A stretch of DNA of 64,000 bases from Elusimicrobia bacterium GWF2_62_30 (GTDB lineage: Bacteria; Elusimicrobiota; Elusimicrobia; Elusimicrobiales; UBA9959): the NCBI GenBank assembly GCA_001799995.1, contig MGUK01000095.1, positions 124,001-188,000 on the forward strand. The letters run 5' to 3'. Both the position numbers and the translations under genes were made by a program. This document shows positions 56,069-64,000 of the stretch, in pieces (within the stretch, counting starts at the first letter, position 1; every line of letters starts with the position of its first letter). The notes below the pieces were generated by a model. It searched no databases, was not told where the DNA came from, and saw only the letters and a program-made list of their open reading frames with translations.

Positions 56069-57136
56069 GTAGAGGCGGGGGATGCGGGCGTTGGCGGCGG
56101 TGCGGCGGACGTGGAGGGCTACAGGGGTGCCGGGTTTCGCGTTCGGGATGTCCGTGACGTCCAGCAGGGTGTGGGCGATGCCCGCCTTGCCGACGAAGAA
56201 AGCTTTTTTCCCGCCGATAACGCCCCAGTACCTGAACCCCGCCGTTATGCGTATCTGCGGCTCGGTGGGCTCCATCGTGAGGCCGTCGGAGTAGCCGGCC
56301 GGGATGGTGGCCAGGCGCATGGCGCGCGGCGCTATGAATTCGCTGGAATAGCCGAGGGCTTCGCCCTTCTTTACGTTCTTAACCGAAATTATCCTGGCGT
56401 AAAGCTGCCACGGCCGGCCCAGCCCGGGCAGCGGCGGGCCCTGTCTCTTTTTCTTGTAGATGTCCGTCGGGTAGATGCCGTACATCAAATTGCCGATGCG
56501 GGCCATGTCCAGCTGCCAGCGGGGGAAATCGCAGAGTATGGTGCTGTTGGCGGCGTGCGCCAGCAGGCCCGGGGCCAGCGTTCTCAGTTCGCCCGCCAGG
56601 GCGCTGAAAGCGGAAAGCTTCTCTTCGGCCTCTATCATGTTCTGCGGCGGGCGGTAGGCTAAATGCGCCGACAGGCCGCGCGGCACGGCTTTTTTGAACT
56701 TGAGCGCGCCCTTCAGGAAATCGGCCGCCCCGGCGGGGTCCACGCCCCAGCGGCGCAGGCCCAGGTCTATGTCTATATGGTAAGGGACCGGCTTTTTGGC
56801 TGCCTTGTGCAGGGCCTTTATGAATTCCAGGGAATCGGCGCAAGGGATAAGGCGGTCTTTGACTATGGCCGGGGCTTCTTCCGGCAGCGAGGGGGCCAGC
56901 AGGTATATTTCCGCTTTGGGGAAAGCCGCCCGCAGCGGGGCGCCTTCTTCAGCCGTAAGGACGCCGAGGCAGTCGGCCCCGTTGGACAGGGCCGTGCGCG
57001 CCACGGCGGGAGCGCCGTGGCCGTAGCCGTCGGCTTTCACCACGGCCATGAACTTCACGCCGGGGGCCAGCGCCTTCCTTATAATGCGCGCGTTAGCGGC
57101 CAGGACCTTGAGGTCTATTTCCACCCATTTCAGCAT
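56063..57136 (-). CDS. alr: Alanine racemase
   Basis: FMAVVKADGYGHGA, HIDIDLGLRRWGVDP, IGNLMYGIYP, ATIPAGYSDG. Confidence 0.95.
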   Translation of the reverse strand: MLKWVEIDLKVLAANARIIRKALAPGVKFMAVVKADGYGHGAPAVARTALSNGADCLGVLTAEEGAPLRAAFPKAEIYLLAPSLPEEAPAIVKDRLIPCADSLEFIKALHKAAKKPVPYHIDIDLGLRRWGVDPAGAADFLKGALKFKKAVPRGLSAHLAYRPPQNMIEAEEKLSAFSALAGELRTLAPGLLAHAANSTILCDFPRWQLDMARIGNLMYGIYPTDIYKKKRQGPPLPGLGRPWQLYARIISVKNVKKGEALGYSSEFIAPRAMRLATIPAGYSDGLTMEPTEPQIRITAGFRYWGVIGGKKAFFVGKAGIAHTLLDVTDIPNAKPGTPVALHVRRTAANARIPRLYK

Positions 57137-57164
57137 ATGCCAGACAAAATTATATCATTAACCT

Positions 57165-60100
57165 ATGGAAGCGAAGGTTATTTCCGGGGCCCCGAATATC
57201 GGCGCGCGCGCGTGGCGCGTGCTGACGGGCTATGCGGCGGCGCCTTCGCACCTGCTGGTCTGCGCCGCGCGCGAAGAGGAACTCTCCGCCTGGCTGAACG
57301 CTTTTAATTCCCTTTCCGGCCTTATCCCCAAGCTGCCGCCGTTCGAGGTGTGCCTGTGGGGCGGGGACCGGTCCCTGCGCGCCAAAGCCATGCGCGCGCT
57401 GTATGCCCCGCAGCCCGGCAGGTACTATTTCCACGTGGCCTCTCCGGAGGCCGCGGCGCAGCCCATGATGGACGGCGGCGTGTACGCGGCCCTGGGGTTC
57501 TCTTTCAAGCAGGGCTACTCCTACGCGCGCGCGGCCGCGGTGGACCTGTTCATAAAGGGCGGCTACGAGCGCGTACCTTTCGTGGAGGAGAAGGGGCAGT
57601 TCGCGGCGCGCGGCTCCGTGCTGGATTTCTTCGCGCCCGACCTGGACCGCCCGGTGCGGCTTTTCTTTTCCGACCAGAAGCTGGAGAGCATCCGTTACTT
57701 CGAGATAGACACCCAGCATACCTCCGATTTCCTCCTGGAGATAAACGTGCCGCCCAACATCTTCGACGGGCAGGGCCGGGCCCTGGCCTCTTTCGCCGGC
57801 CCCGGCTGGAGCGTTTACCAGGACCGCTCCGCGCAGGCCGCGGCGGAGTGCCCGCCCGTAGCCGCGCCGGACCGGCTGTACGCCTTCAGCGCCCTGGCCG
57901 GGACCGGCCCGGCGGAAAACTTCGCGGCGGCTTCCAACCTTAATTTTAATTCCGACCTGGACCTGCTGGCCGGCGAGCTGCGGCGCCTCAAGAAGCTGGG
58001 CGTGGCGGCGCGGGTCTTCTGCATAAACCGCGGCGAGTCCGAGCGCCTGGCAGAAGCCCTGGCCGACAAGAACGCCGGCGGGCTGCTGTCCATCGCCACC
58101 GGCTATATCGAGGAAGGCTTCGTGCACCCGGCATCGAAGACCGCCGTCATCACCTCTTCCGAGATCTTCCACCGGCGCTACCGCCTGGACCCGGCCTCGC
58201 TCAAGCCGAAGAACAAATATTTCAAGTGGACCGACCTCAAGATAGGCGACTTTGTGGTGCACGAGGATTACGGCGTGGGCCGCTACCTTGGCATCAAGAA
58301 GGCCTTTTTCCGGGACCCGTCCGGCGCCATGGTGGAGGATTCCGACTGCCTCTGCCTGGAGTACGCGCGCGGCGATAAATTGATGGTGCCGCTGCACGAC
58401 TTCTCCCGCGTGCAGAAATACATCAGCTCCGAGGGCAAGGCGCCGCGGCTGTCGCACATGGACACAAAGACGTGGACCGAGATGAAGGGCCGCGTTAAAA
58501 AGGAAGTGGAGGCGCTGGCGCGCGATATTCTGCGGCTGGAGGCCGAGCGCGCCGCCATGAAGACCGCCGCGCTGCCGCACGGCGGCCGGCTCGAGGACGA
58601 GTTCGCGGAGTCGTTCCCTTTCGACGAGACGCCGGACCAGGAGCGGGCCATAGCCGACGTGCTGGCCGACATGGAGAAGGACCTGCCCATGAACCGGCTG
58701 GTGGCCGGCGACGTGGGCTTCGGCAAGACCGAGGTGGCCATGCGGGCCGCCATGCGCGCGGTGGCCAACGGCCGGCAGGCGGCTATCCTGGCGCCCACTA
58801 CCATCCTGGCCGACCAGCATTTCAGGAATTTCACCAAGCGCTTCGCCGGTTTTCCCATAGAGATAAAGGTGCTGTCGCGCTTTGTGGCCGGCGCCGAGCG
58901 CAAGAAGACGCTGGCCTCCCTGGCCGCCGGCAAGACCGATATCATCGTGGGCACGCACCGGCTGCTGCAGAAGGACGTGAAGTTCATGGACCTGGGCGTG
59001 ATGGTGGCCGACGAGGAACACCGCTTCGGCGTAAAGGACAAGGACCGCATCAAGTCGGCGGCCAAGGGCGTGCACTGTCTTTTGATGAGCGCCACCCCGA
59101 TCCCGCGCACGCTCTACCAGTCGCTGTCCTCGCTTAAGTCCATGTCCGTGATAGAGAGCGCCCCCGTCGGGCGGCAGGCCATCTCCACTTTTGTGCGGCC
59201 TTTCGCCGAGAAGAGCGCGGCCGAGGCCATCAGCTACGAGCTGGCGCGCGGCGGGCAGGTCTATTACGTGCACAACCGCGTGCGGACCATAGACAGCCGC
59301 GCCGCTTATTTAAAAAAGATCATGCCTGAGCTGCGCGTGGCCGTCATCCACGGCCAGATGAGGGCGGAAGCGGTAGAGAAACATATGTGGGATTTCCTCA
59401 ACCGCAAGTACGACGTGCTGATGGCCACCACCATTATCGAATCCGGCCTGGATATCCCGACGGTGAACACGCTGCTCGTCGAGAACGCGCACGAGATGGG
59501 CCTGGCCCAGCTTTACCAGCTGCGCGGCCGCATAGGGCGCGAGAAGGAAAAGGCCTACTGCTACCTGTTCTTCCCCGGCTGGATGAAGACCGGCGCCGAA
59601 CGCCTGAAGCAGAAGGCCGAGCTGCTGGCCTCGCGCGCGGAGGGCAACGACGAGCCAGCGCCTATCAGCGAGGACGCCGTCAAGCGCTTGTCGGCGCTGG
59701 AGGAGTTCACCGAGCTGGGCTCGGGCTTCCGCCTGGCCATGCGCGACCTGGAGATCCGCGGCGCCGGGGAGCTCCTGGGCGTGCGGCAGCACGGCTTCAT
59801 AAATTCCATAGGCCTGGAGATGTACATCAAGCTGCTCAACGGCGAGATAGACCGCATAAAGGGACGCCAGGCGTCCGGAGGCCTGCCCGAGCCCAAGATG
59901 GACCTGCTGCTGCCGGCCTTCATCCCCGAAGATTATGTGGGCGACGACATGGAGCGCTTGAATTTCTACAAGAAGCTCTTGGGCGCGGAGGAAAAGGACC
60001 TGGACGGTTTGCTGAAAGGCTTCGAGGACATTTCCGGCCCCGCGCCGGAGCCGCTCAGGAACCTGGTGGAGATCATCCGCCTGAAAAAACAGCTGGCCCG

Positions 60101-60311
60101 CAGGTCGGTGCGCTCCGTGTCGCAGCTGCAGGAGGCGCTGGAGATCTTCTTCCTGCCCGGGGCGCCGGTGCCGCCCAAGGCCATGAACGGCTGGCGGCAG
60201 GCCTTCGGGGCGCGGCTTTCCTTCCTGCCGTCCAAGCTTGGCGACGGCATGCGCATAAAACTTGCGGACGGCCCGCTTGAATTGATACAACAGGTGCTTA
60301 GGGCGTATTAG
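57165..60311 (+). CDS. mfd: Transcription-repair coupling factor
   Basis: GDFVVHEDYGVGRYLGI (CarD-like RID), GDVGFGKTEVAMRAA, DEEHRFGVKDKDRIK, SATPIPRTLYQSL, TTIIESGLDIPTVNTLLVENA. Confidence 0.97.
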   Translation: MEAKVISGAPNIGARAWRVLTGYAAAPSHLLVCAAREEELSAWLNAFNSLSGLIPKLPPFEVCLWGGDRSLRAKAMRALYAPQPGRYYFHVASPEAAAQPMMDGGVYAALGFSFKQGYSYARAAAVDLFIKGGYERVPFVEEKGQFAARGSVLDFFAPDLDRPVRLFFSDQKLESIRYFEIDTQHTSDFLLEINVPPNIFDGQGRALASFAGPGWSVYQDRSAQAAAECPPVAAPDRLYAFSALAGTGPAENFAAASNLNFNSDLDLLAGELRRLKKLGVAARVFCINRGESERLAEALADKNAGGLLSIATGYIEEGFVHPASKTAVITSSEIFHRRYRLDPASLKPKNKYFKWTDLKIGDFVVHEDYGVGRYLGIKKAFFRDPSGAMVEDSDCLCLEYARGDKLMVPLHDFSRVQKYISSEGKAPRLSHMDTKTWTEMKGRVKKEVEALARDILRLEAERAAMKTAALPHGGRLEDEFAESFPFDETPDQERAIADVLADMEKDLPMNRLVAGDVGFGKTEVAMRAAMRAVANGRQAAILAPTTILADQHFRNFTKRFAGFPIEIKVLSRFVAGAERKKTLASLAAGKTDIIVGTHRLLQKDVKFMDLGVMVADEEHRFGVKDKDRIKSAAKGVHCLLMSATPIPRTLYQSLSSLKSMSVIESAPVGRQAISTFVRPFAEKSAAEAISYELARGGQVYYVHNRVRTIDSRAAYLKKIMPELRVAVIHGQMRAEAVEKHMWDFLNRKYDVLMATTIIESGLDIPTVNTLLVENAHEMGLAQLYQLRGRIGREKEKAYCYLFFPGWMKTGAERLKQKAELLASRAEGNDEPAPISEDAVKRLSALEEFTELGSGFRLAMRDLEIRGAGELLGVRQHGFINSIGLEMYIKLLNGEIDRIKGRQASGGLPEPKMDLLLPAFIPEDYVGDDMERLNFYKKLLGAEEKDLDGLLKGFEDISGPAPEPLRNLVEIIRLKKQLARRSVRSVSQLQEALEIFFLPGAPVPPKAMNGWRQAFGARLSFLPSKLGDGMRIKLADGPLELIQQVLRAY

Positions 60312-60463
60312 GGGGGGGGCGGTCCGCCACTGGGCATGGGCCCCTCGGGCACGGGGTCGCGCACACCGTGCGCGCCCCTCGACTCTCCCTCGCCGCGCTA
60401 CGCAAGCGGCTTCGGTCCGAGACGGCCCTCGGAACCCATGCCCACGGCCGGACCTACTGAGGT
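60312..60463. repeat. GC-rich intergenic repeat, copy C
   Basis: CACACCGTGC...CTCCCTCGCCGCGCTACGCAAGC core shared with A and B; own IR TGGGCATGGG/CCCATGCCCA. Confidence 0.5.
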
Positions 60464-60485
60464 TGGAAATGGTATGGAGAATATT

Positions 60486-61154
60486 ATGAAAAAAATATTT
60501 TTATTGCTTATGCTGGCGGCGCTGGCGGTGCCGGCGGGGGCGGGGAACATACTTTTTATCGGCGATTCGCACAGCGTCGGGCCTTTCGGCTGGAAAATGG
60601 ACGAGCTGCTGCGCACCGTGCCCGGGGCCCGGGTGGGCACCTATTCCAGCTGCGGCTCCATCTACCAGTGGTGGGAGACCGCCAAGCCCACTCCCTGCGG
60701 CTACTTCTTCAGGAGCGTGGATGGCAAGACCGAGAAGGGGACCAAGGGCCCCACGCCCATCTTCGACACGCTGATGAAGGAAGTGAAGCCGGACCTGGTG
60801 GTGGTGGAGCTGGGCGCCAATTATGTGGGATACGACGATACTTTCGCTGTTAACGACATGAAGAAGCTGGTGAAGAAGATCTCCGCCGCCGGCGCTTCCT
60901 GTTTCTGGATCACCAAGCCCGATTCCCGCAAGGGCCACGAGGACATCCCGCGCATCCTGCAGCTTACGCACACCGCCGCAACGCCCTACTGCGCCTATTT
61001 CGACAGCACGCTGGTGACCAAGTACCCCGCCACCGGCGGGGATGGGGTGCACTACTGGTCCGCGGCCGGCACGCCCATCGCCAACGCCTGGGCCGAAGCC
61101 GCCTTCGCCGCCCTGAAACCCCTGCTCGACAAGCTGCCTCCCGCTAAAAAGTAG
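60486..61154 (+). CDS. Secreted SGNH-hydrolase-like protein
   Basis: Signal peptide, ILFIGDSHSVGPFGWKMDELL, VVVELGANYVGYDD. Confidence 0.78.
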   Translation: MKKIFLLLMLAALAVPAGAGNILFIGDSHSVGPFGWKMDELLRTVPGARVGTYSSCGSIYQWWETAKPTPCGYFFRSVDGKTEKGTKGPTPIFDTLMKEVKPDLVVVELGANYVGYDDTFAVNDMKKLVKKISAAGASCFWITKPDSRKGHEDIPRILQLTHTAATPYCAYFDSTLVTKYPATGGDGVHYWSAAGTPIANAWAEAAFAALKPLLDKLPPAKK

Positions 61155-61179
61155 ATCCGCGGCGCCTGTCCCCTTTTGA

Positions 61180-62013
61180 TCAGCTGTCGGGGGCGGTGAA
61201 GCCGCAGGAGGCGCAGTAGGGCGGCATCGGCGTTCTGCCGGCTATGCTGTCGCGCAGGGCAAGGGCTTCGGGGCTGCGCAGTATTTCGGCCAAAGGCCTT
61301 TTCTTAATATTGCCCAAAGCCAGGGCCCCGTCAAAATCCGCGCAGCAGGGCACCACCCGCCCGTCGCTCAGGATGCCGAAATGGTGCCGCAGCCCGAGGC
61401 AGCCCTTTTTCTCTTTGCCGCCTTCGCCCCCGGGCCAGTCAAAAATACTCCCGAAATTCAGATAAACGCCTTCGCGCAGCTTAAGCCCGTCCCGGACCCG
61501 CTCGCCGGCCCCGTCACGCGCCAAAACTCCCAGCAGAAAGGCTTTTGTATCCTTTATAAAAGGGTCCGACTGGTTTCCCCGCAGCCGCAGGCTGGCAATA
61601 AGCCCCGGCGGTTTTTGCAGCGAGAAGTCCGTGATCCGGCGCAGGTGTTCGTCGCGGATAGCCGGCGGCAGCCCGGCTAAAGCGTGCAGGGAAACGGAAA
61701 CCTGGCCCAGGCATTCCTCATTGAAGAGCCCGGCCCCGAATTTATCGAGCAGGAGGCCGTTGGTCACGAGGTTCACTTTAAGCCCCAGCCTGGAGCACAC
61801 GCCGAGCATTTCCGGTAGCCGGGGGTGCATGAACGGCTCTCCCAGCAGATGCAGGAAGACTACGGACGCCAGCTTGCCGGCCTGGGCCGCGGCGGACTCA
61901 AAAAACTCCGGCGTCATAAAAGTTTTGGGGCGCGAGGAAGCCGCGCAGAAACCGCAGGCCAGGTTGCAGGTGTTGGTGATCTCGATGAAGACGCGCCGGT
62001 AAGGTTTTTTCAT
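61180..62013 (-). CDS. Radical SAM/SPASM-domain protein
   Basis: RVFIEITNTCNLACGFCAAS; C-terminal LSDGRVVPCCADFDG...PPYCASCGF; start re-assigned to MKKPYRR. Confidence 0.9.
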   Translation of the reverse strand: MKKPYRRVFIEITNTCNLACGFCAASSRPKTFMTPEFFESAAAQAGKLASVVFLHLLGEPFMHPRLPEMLGVCSRLGLKVNLVTNGLLLDKFGAGLFNEECLGQVSVSLHALAGLPPAIRDEHLRRITDFSLQKPPGLIASLRLRGNQSDPFIKDTKAFLLGVLARDGAGERVRDGLKLREGVYLNFGSIFDWPGGEGGKEKKGCLGLRHHFGILSDGRVVPCCADFDGALALGNIKKRPLAEILRSPEALALRDSIAGRTPMPPYCASCGFTAPDS

Positions 62014-62158
62014 CTGCGAATAATTATAGCAGTCGCGCGGCCGGAATTTCAGCGCCGCGTTCATTCCAGGGGGGCTGCCGCGTATTTCCGCGGGCGGCAA
62101 ACCCGACACGCCTTTGTCGGGTTGGCCTGCTATGCTATCTGCAGGTAAAGGAGGGCTT

Positions 62159-62833
62159 ATGCTGAAAAACCTGGTGATGCGGGATATGCCGCGCGTGGAG
62201 CGGCCGCGCGAGAAGATGATGCGCTACGGCCCGGAGAAGCTGGCCGACGACGAGCTGCTGGCGATAGTGCTGCGCACCGGCACGCGCGAGCGCGGCGTGC
62301 TGGACCTGGCGGGGGACCTGCTTAAGAAATTCGGCGGCCGCGAGATCTCCAAGGCCGGCTTCGCCGAGCTGCGCGCGGCCGACGGCCTGGGCCCCGCCCG
62401 CGCCTGCGAAGTGCTGGCCGTCTTCGAGCTGGGCCGCCGCTTCCTGGGGGGGAAGAAGACGGGCATCTACCTGAAGCCGCGCGATATCTGGGAGGAGCTG
62501 CGCGACATCCGCGAGCAGAAGAAGGAGCATTTCGTTGTGTTCTACCTGGATACCCGCAACCAGGAGATAAAGCGCGAGATAGTCTCCATCGGCACGCTCA
62601 ACTACAACCTGGTGCACCCGCGCGAGGTGTTCGAGCCGGCGGTGAAGAACCTGGCCGCCAGCGTGATAGTGGCGCATAACCACCCGTCCGGCTGCCTGGA
62701 GCCTTCCGACGAGGATCTCTCGCTGACCAAGCGGCTGGTACAGGCCGGCCGTGTGCTGGGCATAGAGCTGCTGGACCACGTAATAGTGGCCAAGGGAGGG
62801 TTCTGCAGCTTCAAGGAAAAGAACCTGATCTGA
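62159..62833 (+). CDS. radC: RadC-family JAB/MPN-domain protein
   Basis: RPREKMMRYGPEKLADDELLAIVLRTG; JAMM motif VIVAHNHPSGCLEPSDED. Confidence 0.95.
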   Translation: MLKNLVMRDMPRVERPREKMMRYGPEKLADDELLAIVLRTGTRERGVLDLAGDLLKKFGGREISKAGFAELRAADGLGPARACEVLAVFELGRRFLGGKKTGIYLKPRDIWEELRDIREQKKEHFVVFYLDTRNQEIKREIVSIGTLNYNLVHPREVFEPAVKNLAASVIVAHNHPSGCLEPSDEDLSLTKRLVQAGRVLGIELLDHVIVAKGGFCSFKEKNLI

Positions 62834-62935
62834 CCCCCGGGTGAAAGGGCGGGGGGAGGGAGGAACGACCGGCGCACCCGGCCGGGTGCCGCCTTGTCCT
62901 CTGAGCAATGACCGGATTTCAGGTATAATCTAGGT

Positions 62936-63331
62936 ATGCAGATCACGCTTGAAACCGATTACGCCGTCCGCTGCCTCGTTTATCTAAAGGATCACCGGGA
63001 CGAGCTTTCCGTGCTCGGGGAGGTCTCCAATGCGACCAAGATCCCCCCGGCCTTCCTTTCCAAGATCCTGCAGAAGATGATAAAACACGGCCTGGTAAAG
63101 TCCACGAAGGGCAAGAAGGGCGGCTTCCGGCTGGCCAAGGACCCCGATCGCATAAGCGTTTACAATATCATGCAGGCTGTCTGCGGCTGCGAGACCGTGT
63201 TCCAGGTGGTCTGCAGCAAGAGCAAGGAGCCCTGCACGTTCCTTAAATCCTGCAAGATCCATTCCGTCTGGCAGGACCTGGGGAAGATAAATAAGATGAT
63301 ACTGGAGTCGCGCAAGCTCTCCCAGCTGTAG
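62936..63331 (+). CDS. Rrf2-family transcriptional regulator with Cys-rich cluster region
   Basis: MQITLETDYAVRCLVYL...IPPAFLSKILQKMIKHGLVKSTKGKKGGFRLAKDP; Cys-rich CGCETVFQVVCSKSKEPCTFLKSC. Confidence 0.93.
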   Translation: MQITLETDYAVRCLVYLKDHRDELSVLGEVSNATKIPPAFLSKILQKMIKHGLVKSTKGKKGGFRLAKDPDRISVYNIMQAVCGCETVFQVVCSKSKEPCTFLKSCKIHSVWQDLGKINKMILESRKLSQL

Positions 63332-63533
63332 GCCGCGCAGCCCGGAGCCAGCATGCCCCCGGAAGAGCCCGTCTAAGGCCCCCTAAACGTATTAGCCTTT
63401 CCGCTGTTCGCATGGCAGTACGGGAGCGTTTGTCCGGGGCCTTCCCGCCCGCCCGGCGCGGGGGTTGCAAATACTTCGCTAAAATATTTTAATATAACAG
63501 TTGGCAGGTCAATTATCAGCAGGAGAAACAAAC

Positions 63534-64000
63534 ATGGAAAAACCCTCTTTAAAACCCAAGTGCCCTAATTTTTCTTCCGGCCCGTGCGCCAAGCGCCCCG
63601 GCTGGACCGTGGACGCGCTGAAGAACGCGCTGGTGGGCCGCTCCCACCGCTCCAAAGAAGGCAAAGCCCGCCTGCAGGAAGTTTCCGACCGCATGAAGAA
63701 AGTGCTGAACCTGCCCGCCGACTACCGGATAGGCGTGGTGGCCGGCTCCGACACCGGCGCGGTGGAACTGGCGATGTGGACCATGCTGGGCCCGCGCCCC
63801 GTCGATATCTTCGGCTGGGAAGCGTTCAGCAAGGGCTGGATCACCGACGCGGTGAAGTACCTCAAGCTCAAGGGCGTCAACGAATACAAGGCCGACTTCG
63901 GCAAACTGCCGGACCTCACGAAAGCTAACCCCAAGAACGACATCATCTTCACCTGGAACGGCACCACCTCCGGCGTGAAAGTGCCCAACCTGGACTGGCT
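63534..64000 (+). CDS. serC: Phosphoserine aminotransferase, N-terminal part (truncated by window edge)
   Basis: [50 protein letters not shown]...[21 protein letters not shown]. Confidence 0.85.
   Translation, partial: MEKPSLKPKCPNFSSGPCAKRPGWTVDALKNALVGRSHRSKEGKARLQEVSDRMKKVLNLPADYRIGVVAGSDTGAVELAMWTMLGPRPVDIFGWEAFSKGWITDAVKYLKLKGVNEYKADFGKLPDLTKANPKNDIIFTWNGTTSGVKVPNLDW

Noticed and set aside
57150-59273. 707-aa antisense ORF opposite mfd
   Set aside because: Shadow ORF; mfd on + is unmistakable

Overview
The window is 64 kb of a GC-rich bacterial chromosome. Gene content and style (PorV/PorQ-family proteins, FlgD-like C-terminal domains, TPR and Kelch giants, many radical SAM proteins) suggest Elusimicrobiota or a related lineage; this placement is inference. 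Housekeeping genes recognised from translations include transketolase (partial), Nudix, dnaE, phosphofructokinase, dapF/dapA, PBP1A, alr, mfd, radC, an Rrf2 regulator and a partial serC. I found no tRNA, rRNA, CRISPR array or transposase. The accessory regions of most interest are: (1) a Tes-like radical SAM / Lgt-like / ICMT-like putative lipid-modification cluster (27.2-30.7 kb); (2) between that cluster and a convergent neighbour, a ~400-nt apparently non-coding transcription unit with a near-consensus sigma70 promoter, GC hairpins, a perfect 10-bp terminator stem and a 136-nt stretch with no adenine; (3) a surface/secondary-metabolite operon containing a carbamoyltransferase-SGNH-DUF5989-SxtJ module that resembles sxtI/sxtJ/sxtK of saxitoxin clusters; (4) a 3751-aa chimeric protein (TMTC-like membrane glycosyltransferase + TPR + 14 Kelch units + duplicated beta-helix + FlgD-like C-terminus) translationally coupled to a PorV-family gene; (5) an ECF sigma locus with two matching candidate promoters and an unlisted 44-aa ORF; (6) at least two intergenic repeat families. 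All calls come from reading the sequence and translations; no searches were run.
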